From: Cercozoa sp. M6MM
Taxonomy: Eukaryota; Endomyxa: Ascetosporea
Assembly: GCA_040357565.1 (NCBI GenBank)
Contig: JBDODJ010000014.1
Direction: 5' to 3' (one strand)
Length of the DNA stretch: 64,000 bases
The notes beneath the pieces are model-generated. The model was not told the origin of the DNA and did not search any database. It saw only the letters and a list, made by a program, of their open reading frames with translations. This document shows, one piece after another, positions 23,377 to 34,874 of this stretch (positions are counted from its first letter, which is position 1; each line of letters begins with the position of its first letter). The position numbers were made by a program, and so were the translations under genes.

Positions 23377-24320
23377 CCATGGGCGACGCTCTGGGCGGCA
23401 GCAAGCAAACCACAGCGTACGGCATCGTGTTGGTGTCGCTGTCGCTGCTGGGCGACGCCTTGCACACCAACGTGCAGGAGCTGGCCATGACGCAGTACAA
23501 GGCACCGCCACTCGAGGTGCTGCAGTTCACCAACGGTATCGCCGGTCTCGTGCAGCTGTGCTTCACGTTGCTCTTCAGTGGTGAGGTACGCCTTCCTACT
23601 TCGTAGGGTGGGTAGATGCATGTTTCTATTGTGGGTTAACTCACACTGCAGGTGGCACCTGCGCTCTCCTCGGTGTCGCCCTCGATATTCCTAGTCCTGG
23701 TGCTTCGAGCTGCTTTGGTGTACGCCGGTGCGCTGTGCTTTGTCACGCTCATCAAGCACTTTGGCTCCGTTGCGGTAGTGCCCCTTACCCCTCCCAACCC
23801 TTGTTACTTTGTACTGCCCCCCCAGGCCACGACGATGACCACGGTGCGCAAGGTGCTCTCGGTGCTGTTCAGTTTCCTCGCCTTCACCAAGCCGTTTGGC
23901 ACGGTAGTTCTGTGTGCTTTCTTCCCAGGGCAAGGGGTAACTCAGTCTGTGGCATGTCTTCCTTGCAGGCACATGTGGCTGGCATTGCACTCTTCGGACT
24001 GGGACTCTGGCTGAGTGCCAAGGGGGCTACCTTGCGCAAAGAGTACCCTACCAGTTAGTCTTATTCCCTGTGTATTCAACTGGTGGCTTACATACACCTT
24101 GGGGTGCAGAGAAAAACACGACAGTTGGCTCGCATCCTGGGCGGTGTTGCTGGGCAGCCGAGACCGGACGCAGTACCAGAGAGTCCACGACAACAGCAAC
24201 GAGACCGCGCATTTCCGGCACGACAAGGTCGACACCTTCCTCGACGACGACGACGCCTTCTTGGACGAACACTTTGTCGAACTCTCCATCGACGCCTTCG
24301 ACCAGGACGACGCGCTCTGA
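22570..24320 (+). CDS. SLC35B-type nucleotide-sulfate/sugar transporter
   Basis: Multi-span Golgi/ER antiporter of the drug/metabolite transporter superfamily. Hydrophobic segments run through the protein: LLSALMMAFFLANGYVEEKL, VMTTFELLAFAAFAAFE, RAHALVAGAMLLSRVFTNLS, PTQIVFKSLKLLSIMLGS, TTAYGIVLVSLSLLGDALHT, FTNGIAGLVQLCFTLLFSGE, VSPSIFLVLVLRAALVYAG, TTMTTVRKVLSVLFSFLAFT and HVAGIALFGLGLWLSAKG. The PTQ-FKS-K motif and TTVRK/LSVLFSF region are typical of SLC35B2/B3 (PAPS transporters) and UDP-galactose transporter relatives, so the substrate is not certain. The C-terminal tail is acidic and Asp-rich (DTFLDDDDAFLDEH). An intron at 23303-23375 contains a long TG run. Start at 22570, the first ATG of the open frame. 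Confidence 0.88.
23303..23375. repeat. (TG)n microsatellite in transporter intron
   Basis: A TG run with a single interruption (CG) ends at a CAG acceptor directly before the next exon, so it occupies the polypyrimidine-tract position. Confidence 0.9.
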
Positions 24321-24900
24321 GTGACCGACGCCCCTCTTTTTGTTTTATTAACGCGACAGGACTGTAACGTACGGTAACCGAACATCATTACGCCATGATT
24401 TTATCGCAGCCTTTAGTAATTCAGCCCCGAAAACCAGGGTAGAAGGAAGGGACGTAAAAAGGGGCTCTCTGGGCTGGGAGGCAGCAACAAGTATTATGTG
24501 CGGGTGGCAAGGACTGGAGACCGGGAGGTGCTTTTTCGAGTTAGAGCCTTTTCAGGAAAGGAGCAATCTATGCTCTTTCGAGGTCAGTCACAAACAATAC
24601 ACCACTCTCTAGGGTCCTGAGTGAGTGACTTTTCCCCGCGCGGAGCACCAGGACTGACTGACCGGATGGAGTATCGTTTTGAAACTATGATGTTAACCTG
24701 TAAGCTACAATACGTCACTTTGACTCAATTGCAAACTTTTCAACGGTGTCATCCGGTCGGGTTACAGTTTGCAGTGTCAGTCGCCTTGCGTTGGCGGTTC
24801 AATTTCCGTCCAGTCGTAGATTAGACGAATTTAAGGAGTCTCGAGGGCTTAGATGGCGTGCTGTTGTGTCGCACAATACAATATGAAGATGCCATGGCAA
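24321..24900. other. Intergenic region, no gene seen
   Basis: Between converging genes. The stretch 24420-24620 is G-rich and contains short self-complementary pieces (for example GAGC-AATCTAT-GCTC near 24563-24577), but I could not match it to a known non-coding RNA. Confidence 0.5.
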
Positions 24901-27267
24901 TCAACACACAGTGACAGGATTCATTGTAAGATTGATATTTACGAGGAGGGCATCGCGCGTGTCGCCACGAGGCTGGATCTTGCCGTGAACCACCTTCGTC
25001 TCGAGCTGATACTCGATGACTGCATGGGCGTCCTTGAGCTTCTCACCCTCGCTAGCGATAGTCTGTACCACGAGAGGGTTGTTTGTTGTCAGCGCGCGAC
25101 GGCCAAAAGAAGGAATGTTAGAGAAAAGAGAGTATACCAAAGCAACGGCGCCAGCCACGTTGGGTGCGGCCATCGAAGTGCCCGACGCCACGAGGCTACC
25201 ACGCGGCACGGCGTCCTTCTCCCACGGAGTGTTACGCAGCGAGCGAACGTTTACACCCTGTTGTATTGTGATCCTTATAAGTTTAGGTGTTTGGACAGAC
25301 CGCATCACGAGAGAGGCAAAAAATACAGGGGCCAGGACATCGACGCAGCGTCCGTGGTTGCTGAAGGAGGCAAAGTTGTCGTGCTTGTCAGTGGCACCGA
25401 CGGTGATCGCAGCAGCGGCAGATGCCGGCGAGCCTGTAGATTCACACATCTGCATGCACCGGCACACATACATACGCAGAAACATGAGGGGTGTCTGTAC
25501 CATGGCAAGCGTCCGAGCCGCTGTTGCCGGCCGAAGTGACGAACACAACACCTACATCGGTGCCGGCGGCGATGGCGTTGTTAGTGGCCACCGAGAAGGG
25601 ACCACCGATCGACATGTTCGCCACTGCATGGATCGTATAATTTGCACCTGTAGGGGGGCAGACGGGCTACAGCAGGATACCCGAGAACTTCTTGCCCGAC
25701 TTTTGGTGCTGCTCGGTCACCCAGGCGATCTGCGCAGGCACATGCGGAATACAACATATAATGAGATACCCTGTTGTACAGTGATTTACCGAGTTCAAAG
25801 TGCCAGCAGTCGCACCAAAGCCGTTGCACTTTAAGGATACAAGTAGAGTCAGCATTGAATCAAGTAGTTTTGTGAGGTATCTACCGACAGCATTTTAACG
25901 CCAATGATGTTGGACTTCTTAGCGACACCATAGACCTTGTCGGCGATCGTACCAGCAACGTGCGTACCGTGCCCCACTGCACACAAAGGCTAAAAGGTCA
26001 AGGGACACATGTGGAGGGGTAGAGGGAGATTACTGCAGTCCGTGCCGCAGCCTCGGATGCTCGGGTTCTCACGGCCCGTGACAGGGTCGAAACACACACC
26101 GTGCTTGGCACGACCCTCTGTATTAAACCCAGACGCGCAAGGGTAAACGTACCGCACCAACAACGCAAAGCTCGTGGTCTTATAATACCAAAGGTGGGAG
26201 CACGCGTGTTGACGCCACTGTCTGCCCAAGGTATCGAGACATGTGAGCACGTACCAGACTTGACATTGTTGCTGTGCGGGTACCAATCACGTAGACATCC
26301 ACGTCCTCCTATAGTGTCAACACAAGGCAGCAGTAAGAAAAAGAATCAAGTTGAGATATCAACTGGAAGGTAAACTTCAAGGTACGCCTGTTTCGCGATA
26401 GAAGTACTTCTCGTTGAGTGGCAGCGAGGCTTGGTCGATCTGTTCTCATTGGACAACTGAAGTGTTCAAGAGCAAGGAGCAGGGGTGGTCAGAGAATAAA
26501 CGCACGCGATCCAGGTTCCACGTGCTACACACACCATCAATTAACACTGCTCGGGGGGGGGGGGGGGGGGGGGAGTACAGCAATATCAGACATACCACTC
26601 GCCGTCGACGTCGGCGCATTCCTGCACTTGGAGAGGACCGCGGCGGAAGTCCTCCTCAGTGTCAGCACGGAACACGGCGGCTTGCTCGAGGTACTGCACG
26701 CCGTTGCTGCCATGGGTTTAAGCGAGGGGCGGGTAGAAGCAAGTGAAACACACTGACGGCACTTAAAACTAGTGAGCGTTTAACATACAAACGACGCAGT
26801 GCCTCGATCTGCTCTGTCGTGAAGGTACCCGAGATGGCCTGGTACAAAAAAACAGTTTATAGAGTAGAAAATGACAAGGGTATCAGTACGATATTTTACC
26901 AGGAACTTGTCGTTCACGTTGACTTCGGAAATGTCAGCGTGCGAGAGACCAGAAACACGGTGGCGGCGAATCGCAGTGACGGCTTGCTTGAACTCGGCCA
27001 TGGCACCTTCGTTGAACACCACAACGAACTGACCATCGACGACCTGCTCCTGAGCGGCATACCTGTGCATATACAGCCAGGTACATTTTGCCATCACAAC
27101 TCAAACGCTAGGGAGAAAGCACGAAACAATCGGCGCTACGGTTTCGGCGGCGACCGAACCAGCGGCGAGGGCTGCAAACGTGAAAGTCAACAAAAGTGCG
27201 ATTACAGATATTGCGCATGTAAGAATCTATGTGCAGCGGGACCGAGCACGGAGAGAAGAAGCTTCAT
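24901..27267 (-). CDS. Secreted subtilisin-like serine protease (S8, proteinase K-like)
   Basis: The start at 27267 gives a signal peptide ([19 protein letters not shown]) after removal of the first intron. An inhibitor-I9-type propeptide follows ([40 protein letters not shown]). The catalytic domain contains DDVDVYVIDSGVN with the active-site Asp codon split by an intron (about 26280-26235), [10 protein letters not shown] (about 25965), the oxyanion-hole Asn in [14 protein letters not shown] (about 25530) and the nucleophile [15 protein letters not shown] (about 25185). Pairs of cysteines near the active site ([18 protein letters not shown]) fit the proteinase K branch. The protein ends soon after the domain at 24901 with no anchor, so it should be exported and self-activated. 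An intron carries a 21-base G/C run (26553-26573). Confidence 0.93.
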
Positions 27268-27809
27268 GACGCAGTTGTTAAGCCTGGTGAAACAACGTTT
27301 TGGCAAACTTTGTAAGTAAACTGCGGTCGCAAAGTAGATACAAGTACAGTCCGGAGGTGCTTTTTTTACTGCGAACAGCTGTCAGCCACCTGATCATTGA
27401 TCATTTCGGCGGCTAACAGCTCGATTAGCCAAACAAAACCGTTGCTCGCCCGATGTTGTTTATCGAAACGGTTGCTCTCCAGATACCACATCGGGCGCAA
27501 AGCAAAGCTAATTTCATAGCTATGGCTCATGAGGATGCCAACGTATCAAAAGAGAATACCATTCTAAACAGCCGCAACTCCAGTTCCAAGCCTAGATCCC
27601 GACCATTCGATCTACGCATTAAAGTAAAACGTTCGGCGTGCGTGCGAAAAATTTCAGTTTTATCAGACGAGTTGTGGTAAGCAAAAACACAAGCACACGG
27701 CCGTGGACAGGAGACGTTATTGAGTCCCGGGACACGAGAGCGCGCACATCATCTCAGTCACATCACAACATCGGCGGATCCGACTTAAGCGTTCAGGCGG
27801 CGCGGAAGC
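27268..27809. other. Intergenic region; possible small ORF
   Basis: An ATG at 27522 opens a 52-residue frame on the plus strand to 27680, basic and Ser-rich, with no recognised homolog. A GTTGCTC-containing repeat and a TGATCATTGATCA palindrome (27390-27402) are present. Nothing else is supported. Confidence 0.4.
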
Positions 27810-28320
27810 TTAGACGGAGACCGTGAAGATCGGCTTGACGAGGCCGTTGTCCTGCGCGATCTTGGTGATGGCGGCGTCGCTCATGCCGTTGCGGCGCACG
27901 AAGCCCGAAAAGGCGACGGTGAGGAACTCGTCGTTGTAGACGCCGTTGTCGTTGAGGAGGCCGATCGAGATCTGCACCGAGGCGTGGTCCTTGGCGCCGA
28001 TGATGCGGTGCGTGGCGGAGCTGCAGACAACCAACAATAGAAACACCAGAAAAAAGAAACAAAACATCGCGAAACAAGGACCAAAACATCGTAAAACAGG
28101 CCCAAAATCAGCAAAGCGATCGCCGCATTTGCCTGGACGCGCAGCAGCAACGTTTTCGGCCAGCGCCCCCAAAAATCGCGGTCAATTTCGGCAGTGAGAG
28201 TTGAAATCCCCCAGAATGCGCTTAAATGCACGGCACGCACGTGCGCGCGCTCTGGGCGCTATCGCATAGCTCTGATTACCACTTGCGCGGGGCCGTGAAG
28301 CTCTTGGCAGCCTTGCTCAT
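27810..28320 (-). CDS. RPS21: 40S ribosomal protein S21 (eS21)
   Basis: Two exons (28280-28320 and 27810-28020) give 83 residues. The junction restores RKC-SATHRIIGAKDHASV, the family hallmark, followed by QISIGLLNDNGVYNDEF, TVAFSGFVRRNGMSD and AAITKIAQDNGLVKP. The length matches eS21 (about 81-87). The N-terminus MSKAAKSFTAP differs from the usual MQNDxGxxVDLYxP form, so an alternative first exon is possible. An AG acceptor just before AGAATATCAAG-ATG at about 28331 and a donor-like site near 28480 suggest an intron in the 5' UTR. The intron is long for this window (259 bases). Confidence 0.93.
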
Positions 28321-28755
28321 CTTGATATTCTCTGCACACGAGCACAGCACATATACACGCTGAGCACGCCTCAATCCGATAGAGCGGAAAAAGCCGCGAG
28401 TGGCGGAATTTTCCGCGCAGCACCTTGCGGTACCACCAATGCACTGCTGCTTGTTCGAGCACACTAGGGGAGACCTACCCGAAGCACGAAACGACGAAAA
28501 GATTGTTGAGAGGGAGCGCCAGGAATCATTCAAAAAAAGACTGAACAGTGTAGCCGCTTTTTAGCCTCTCATACGGCATTGATCATCTTCTTTGTAGGCA
28601 CATGTCAGCGTTAAATTTTGCAGGCACATGTCAGCGCTTGATTAAATCTAGTTTTATGGTTTGCATGGAGATGGCGTGGCATGCGGCAAAACGTCGCAAC
28701 AAAAGCCGTGTCTTCGTCATCCAAAAGTCCGTTTTGTCTCTCAGAGAGCACGAGA

Positions 28756-29474
28756 ATGCTGTTGCTGCTGCCGTTGCTTTGGCTGACAGCGGTGTGGGCA
28801 AGTCATTCTCCGCTTCGCAGCGGTCCAATCGGTAATAACACAGGGAACAAGAAGTCCTCTATCATTCTATTATTGGCAGCTTTTGCATTGTCTTCGGCTC
28901 CCTACCTGTAGGTGGGCCGCAACAAGCTCGTGTAGTGCGTGCACGTCGCATCAGTCCGCAGCTCCGGCAAGTGTTGAGGTAGCATGACTTTCAAATCAGT
29001 TCTCAATCCAAGCTGAAGTGAAAACTGAAACCTGTGCGAGCAGCACGACCTGGCTGCACGATGTGGCAAGTGAGTCACCCACCGGCACCACCACCGACAC
29101 TGACACTGGTAAACTTCGTTTCTCTGACATACAGAGCAAGGTTTACTGGCTTCTTTTTTGTATTTAGACAGCGAAATGTACCAGGACAGCGGCAGTGTGA
29201 GTCCGCATCACGAAGAGTTGAGAACAGTCAAGCTAACCGACTTGATTAACCGCCGGAAGTCCGCCGACGGCGATGTTGCTGGCAACGAAGTTCCCTTGGC
29301 AAAGCCAAAAGCAGTGCGCAAAAATTGTCATCGTAGCTCTGACGCGAGTCAACCTCACGGTACGACACTGCAGCGCTGTTCCGGTAATGGATGAACGGTT
29401 GTTCGGTTCTTCGCATTGCAGAGCAGGTAGCAGATGAAGGTTTCCGCACTCGCTGCTGCTGCTGTGAGTGGTAG
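28756..29474 (+). CDS. Small secreted Ser/Thr-rich protein (about 150 aa)
   Basis: Five exons (28756-28831, 28912-28978, 29044-29108, 29168-29359, 29422-29474) join in frame to 150 residues. The N-terminus MLLLLPLLWLTAVWASHS is a strong signal peptide. Then come a basic segment (ARVVRARRISPQLRQVL), a Thr/Asp run (TGTTTDTDTDSEMYQDSG), a charged middle (HHEELRTVKLTDLINRRK) and a tail ending CCCCEW. No membrane helix is present after the signal. I recognise no domain. The last exon could splice differently; a downstream gene with a TM helix follows at 29795 and the two could be one longer gene. Confidence 0.5.
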
Positions 29475-29794
29475 TGTACGCCGCAGCAGATACTAAGCTT
29501 AAGTTTCGCTTCGTAGGATGGTTTTACTGTGCATCACGGCATCAGACTTATTTATTTCGTTAAAATTAAGTCTGGTCGTCGGGTAACTAAACTTACACCG
29601 AAAGCAAGGCACAGAAAATCCGAGCGACCTGGCATGAGTACCTTCTATTTAGTTGCTCAATTTACAGAAGTAGAAAGGACAGTACACAGTGTGTCCTGGA
29701 GAAACGATGGAGACACTGCGAGACCGGCTTCTCCGACGATTGCCTGGCTTGAGCAACAACGGGCTTTTGCCACCCCCAGTGAAACACAACCATC

Positions 29795-30258
29795 ATGTCT
29801 GAAATAGTGCTTCAATGTGGTACGCTGCCGTATGATAGGTGGCAGGCGACCCGTCGCCGTCACAAGGTTTGAATAAGACCGACAACGAAGACTGGCTTGT
29901 GGTATCTTTCGAACTTTAAAGTTATCTCGGCCACACGACGAGACCCGTTGCCACTAGGTGCTGTCGGTGTTTCTCGCCTTCATCTTGCTGTTAATGATGG
30001 TTCTGACCACACTGCTAGTGGCTCGCTTCCATATCCGGAGGTACAGTCGGTTGTGACAACATTGTACGTGTTCTTCAAGAATACTCTACGTTGCGAATGG
30101 TCAGGCGACGCGTATCGCTTGGTACCACGGAACAAATACGTGGGTACGGTCACGTCACTCTGGCAAGCCCTCCTCGTCCTGGTGGACATGCGACCTACCA
30201 GTACACGGACAGTAGCATCAGCACGAGCGTCAGTCCTCGCAGTGCGAGTGTGACGTGA
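29795..30258 (+). CDS. Small single-pass membrane protein (102 aa)
   Basis: Three exons (29795-29866, 29958-30040, 30105-30258) sum to 309 bases, exactly 103 codons. The product has a short polar N-terminus (MSEIVLQCGTLPYDRWQA), a basic patch (TRRHK), one strong helix (VLSVFLAFILLLMMVLTTLL), Arg-rich stop-transfer (RFHIRRRRVS) and a Ser/Thr-rich tail (YTDSSISTSVSPRSASVT). Family unknown. The second donor is GTAC, as in neighbours. It might instead be the 3' half of the secreted gene upstream, making a type I receptor-like protein. Confidence 0.5.
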
Positions 30259-30756
30259 ACTCCACGACTCTATTCCTGTCCGGTGCAGCGCAGCACTGCC
30301 GCATACTAAGTTATAACTATAAATTTTGCACACCCTTCTGAGATCGACCAATGATTTGTGCTACCAAAGCCTGAATACCAGAAGGACTACGGTATCAAGA
30401 GAGCTAATGATCCGAACACCCGCCGACAGGCAGTCGAGTCGACCACTTTTGCGAGCACCTGGCAGACACGACACCACTCTGGCCAAATATCGTATCCCGC
30501 ACGCGGCATACGAGCAGCTATTTGTCACGCACGTAGTTTAATCGCTGTAACGTACGGCCGTGGCCTTTTGGCCAGGGAATGCGATCCTCATACAGCGAGT
30601 CAACAACGAAACCGAACCGGAACTACTTCCTGAGCCAGCCGGGCATTTGCCGTCGCCCCACACTGCCCGGCGTGCTCCTGGGCCGAGCGGACGCATTGTT
30701 GCTAGTGCTCCCGGCCGACATGGCTCGTTCTACACCCACCCAGCACACGTAGCCTA
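30259..30756. other. Unassigned stretch with open frames
   Basis: Plus-strand frames here look partly protein-like: PADRQSSRPLLRAPGRHDTT near 30420-30480, and NNETEPELLPEPAGHLPSPH at about 30600-30660, which stays open to a stop at 30760. I cannot link them by convincing splice sites, so I leave them unassigned. Confidence 0.35.
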
Positions 30757-31631
30757 TTAGCACTGTACGAACTGAACAAAACAAAAGCAAAGACTACGGT
30801 AGCTGGCCGCCTGGTTGGATGTGAGTGCCTTGTTGCCGTCCAGGAGTCTTCTGGATGCTGCCAAACACACATGCAAACTTCCTCAATAGAAGGATAGGAG
30901 CAAAGGTGAGAGGTGTACTTTGGATCTTGCTCTCCAGCATGCGCTGCATCTTGGAGTCGAAGCTGCCGGTGCCGCCAACGCAGTAGTACACCTGACACAC
31001 ACAGTATATGCACGACATATACACAGAGAGATGTCAAGTACGGTGACGGGCCGCGTCTGTCCGATACGGTGCACGCGATCCTCAGCCTGTAGCAAGTCGG
31101 CCGGCGTCCATGTCAGCTCAGCGAACACTACCGTGTCCGCTGCCGTCAGCTGCACCAAACGCCAGTAACCAACTAGAGACACCCCAGGAAGCAGCAATCA
31201 ACAGCAACACACAGCGAGAAACCAAAAGCAACAAGAAGGCTTACGACAGGGAATACGCATACTCAATAAAAGTAGAGCAAAGAAATAAAACTAATGCATC
31301 AAGCAATCAACAAAGAAATCAACATTGAGACATTCGAGGAAATATAAACACAAACAGATAAATCTACAAACAAAGAAACAAACAAGCAAACACACATCCA
31401 GAAAGTAGAATCCCGTACAGTGAGTCCAGTGCCGGCAGTCTTGACAGTCAGCAGCGCCACCTGCGTCACACTGTCCTTCTGAAAGTCGGCGATGAGGGCC
31501 GGTCGCCGCGTCTTGGGCACGCGACTGCTGATGGTGATGTGCCGCACCTTGCGACTCCGCAGGTGCTTGCCCAGTGCCTGTGAACACACAGGTGCACCTT
31601 TCGTTGGTACCGACCAATTGGTCAACAAAGC

Positions 31632-31709
<78 letters not shown>

Positions 31710-32904
31710 AAGTGTACACTCACAATGTCGCTGTGATGCGCAAACACGATCAGTTTGCCGCTGTCCGGGTTGGCTTTCTGAGGGGGTAAGCGGTATAGAG
31801 TAGGGATAGTAGGGAATAAAGAAGCAGCACCTTCTCTTGCAGCAGCGTATCAATCAATTCGCACACACCCGGGAGCTTCAGTCGCGACGTCTGTCGAGGG
31901 TGGGGACAGGGGTAAAGAGGGGTGGCGGGGGGGGGGGGGGGGGGGGTTTTTTCCCTACTATCCCTACTCTATACCGCTTAGCCCCTCAGACCCCCCACCC
32001 GGGCGGCGGCCCCCCCCAGGAGTTTGCCTACCATCTTCCATGCCCTCGAATTCAACGATCGAACCAAATTCTGACTCTTCTTGCTGTACCTGCAACAGGG
32101 GTAGGGGTTGGAGGGAGGGGTAAAACACAACATACGCTTGTTCCAACTGCGTCATCAGTTTCTGTAACTCAGGCGTCACCACCTGTGTGCCAAGAAACAA
32201 GGGGATAACAAGGAGAGTAGGGGGGGGGGGTAAAAACACAGCCACCTCCAGATCATGGAAGATACGTCGTTTCGCCGGCAGTCCGTTCTCCTTATTTTTC
32301 TTCTGCAGCACTTCCGCCTGGACACAACCACAAATATAAAAACACAGGCGTCCACCTACTGCCCTCAAACAAAGGTTGTTTGATTGCCACTACCTTAGTA
32401 CGTCGCAGCATGACACTGCGAAACACGCGTTGTCGCAGCTCGTCGAGATTCTTGCCTGTCACGTGTGTGGCAAGTTATACCCCCAGTTTACCCCCTTCCC
32501 CCAGTTGACCCACCCAGTGTTACCGCCCAGGTACTGCCAAGTGCCTTCGTCGTCCTGCCGCGCGAAGGTGTACCGCAGACCGAACTGGTGCCGATCCGGG
32601 AACTCCTCGGCCGCTATGGCGTGCACCTGGTTGAACAACTCGATGGCACGGTTCGGCAGTGCCGTGCCTGCGCACGTGTCAGTACTGGCATGTGACCACT
32701 CAGTCAGACTGATCCCCAGCCACACTGACCACCTAGAGTGATCATCCACCCAGAGTGACCACCCAGAGCGACAGTTTGTACCAGTCAGCAGCATGGCACG
32801 GCGACACGTGTCGCGCACGAATGGTACCACGTTCTGCGAGCGCTGCGAACTCTCCTGTGTACCAAGGGGAGAGGGTAAAAAGGAGGGGGTGAAGGGGAGG
32901 GAGT

Positions 32905-32954
<50 letters not shown>

Positions 32955-34605
32955 GGGGGGGTAAACCTCCTTGAGCGAGTGCGACTCGTCGCAAATCACA
33001 ACGCGACATTTTTCCGTCAGTTCGCTCAGTCGCGCGCCACTGAACTATTAGGGGAAGGGGGGGGGGGAAGGGGGCAAAAGGGGTAAAAAAAGGGTGCCCC
33101 CCCCCGCCAGTCGGCCCCACCGCCGCCGGGGGGGGCAACGGGGGCAAAGGGGTTAATAGAAGGGTCCTACCTGCGAGTAGGACACAACAACGACGCGCAC
33201 AACATTCCAGTCGACTTTGCTTGAACTACAACCGACAGTCATACTCAACTCCCACCCGGGGGGGGCGCCGGAAAACCTACCCCGCATCAATCACACAGAG
33301 CCGATGACTATCCACTGTGCAACAAGAAGTCGGGAGGGGATAAAAAGATTAGGAGTAGGGGGAGAAAGCACACCCAACTCAGGCAGCCACTTGAGCAGCT
33401 CGGCGCGCCAATTTTCGCGCAGCTGCGACAGCGTTATCACGCACAGCGGCCACTCCTGTCTCACGACAGGGGTAAGAAGGGTAAAGAGGAGTAAGAAGAG
33501 TAAGGGGTAAAGAGAGGGGTAGGGGGGGGGGAAGTTAACGACCTACAGCAGCGTAGCGCGCGGCGATGGCGATGGACTGCAGCGTCTTGCCGAGACCCAT
33601 CTCGTCGGCCAGAATACCACGGCCCTGCTGCCGTATGAAGAAGTCCACGGCCTCCCGTTGGTACCTGTGTCAGTTTCGACGGTACACGCGGTCCGTTTGT
33701 ACATCCCACATGTCCATTTGTACATCCCATTTGTACTCAGTACGGATGCAGTGACGTCACGCACTTGGAGCTCGTCCAGTCAAAGTCGGCCACGTCGTGC
33801 ACCGCTCGCGACAGCGTCTGCGAACTACCTTGTCTGCGCACGTGTCTGCTCAGGTACTTGGTCACTGACCGCAGGTACTGAAGTAGCACTGCAGCGTACC
33901 GAGCGGACGGTGCCGACGACGGTTTGCGCTGCTTTTTCTTCGGCGGTTCCACCACGCGCGGCGCTGTGAATCCGCGGCGTTTCTGTACATTTTAACCCCC
34001 CTTTTTACCCCCTATTTACCCTCTTTACCCCCCCTGTACCTTTCTGGACGGTGGAGAGGCATTTTCTTTGGATTCGTTGCTGCCTTCGGCGGATTCGTCG
34101 AAAGCGAGTGTGTGAAAGTTGCTATATGGTACAGTTTGGACTAGTTGAAGGAGCAGGAACGAGTCAAAGGAGCGAATGACAAAGAAACAACAAACCTGCT
34201 GTCGAAACAGGCGTCCAAGTCATCCAATTCCTCATCGCTGTCGAAGTTGAAAACACTCCTCTGCAACAATAAAGAACAAAAGCTGCAGTTTCCAAAGCAA
34301 GCGTTTCAAAAAGCTTCATTTCGCACAGGACAAACCGTTCTTGCAGGCACACTGTCATCCTGGGTCAAGTCGACATCGCACACGTCCGAGACAGCACTCT
34401 CCTTCTGCACACAACATCATACACAGTGCGGACTCTCAATTACTGCAACAACTAATAGTCACCTGAGGGGCTGGTCTTCTGGGGCCTTTGCTTTCTTCTT
34501 CTTCTAAACACAGGTGGAAGTTAAAACATACAAACACAGGGAAGGAACAGCACCGTGCTTGGTCAAGTCAAAGTCGTATTCGTCCGAGTCGAATTCGAAA
34601 TCCAT
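30757..34605 (-). CDS. SNF2-family annealing helicase, SMARCAL1/ZRANB3-like
   Basis: Start [16 protein letters not shown] at 34605, then an acidic/basic N-terminal region. A HARP-like segment with [20 protein letters not shown] and VADFDWTSS precedes [20 protein letters not shown]. Motif I is [13 protein letters not shown] (about 33600). Motif II is the subfamily-specific DESH ([12 protein letters not shown], about 32990). Motif III is [16 protein letters not shown]. The C-terminal helicase lobe has [49 protein letters not shown] and IGQTRPV. DESH and the short lobe spacing point to SMARCAL1/ZRANB3 rather than chromatin remodellers, implying fork remodelling at stalled replication forks. No RPA-binding motif or zinc finger was recognised. 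The C-terminus after IGQTRP is less certain; the stop at 30757-30759 follows [17 protein letters not shown]. Confidence 0.88.
31633..31708. repeat. (TG)n microsatellite in helicase intron
   Basis: A perfect TG run of about 75 bases inside an intron of the minus-strand helicase gene, so the sense strand reads CA. Confidence 0.9.
32908..32951. repeat. (TG)n microsatellite in helicase intron
   Basis: A second TG run in the same gene, flanked by G-rich tracts of the intron. Confidence 0.9.
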
Positions 34606-34874
34606 CGCCGCAACCCTGCAATAATATGCTGTATCAGAAATTATTTGGCGCGACACAAATAGCGCTATGAAGCAACCTGCACGCTGTAACCAGGAACAAC
34701 GCGGCCCTGCTTTGGTTTTCGCCGCGATCGCAGGCAAAAACTCAGACCCCACGTCGTCTCCCTTAACCAAAGTCGATGCCAGAGCGCTTCACACGCATAT
34801 GCACGCGTGTGAGCGTAGTGAATTACCTGGGTTCGTGTGAAAACTCACTCTGATAGCTATTTTCTCTTTGTGAG
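34606..34874. promoter_or_regulatory. Divergent promoter region (helicase / 34875 gene)
   Basis: 269 bases separate the divergent start codons of the helicase and the plus-strand gene. Both promoters must lie here; no specific element is identified. Confidence 0.35.

Noticed and set aside
24420-24620. Possible structured RNA (SRP, RNase MRP or snRNA) in a G-rich intergenic stretch
   Set aside because: I compared by eye with conserved boxes of SRP, RNase P/MRP, U1-U6 and U3 and found no convincing match. A covariance-model scan would decide.
28602-28835. 77-residue plus-strand frame overlapping the small secreted gene
   Set aside because: It overlaps the better-supported signal peptide exon in another frame and has no family resemblance.
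28912-28978. RxLR-like effector motif (SPQLRQ) in the small secreted protein
   Set aside because: The residue before the variable position is not Arg and no dEER follows, so it does not meet the motif. It is not used to place the organism.
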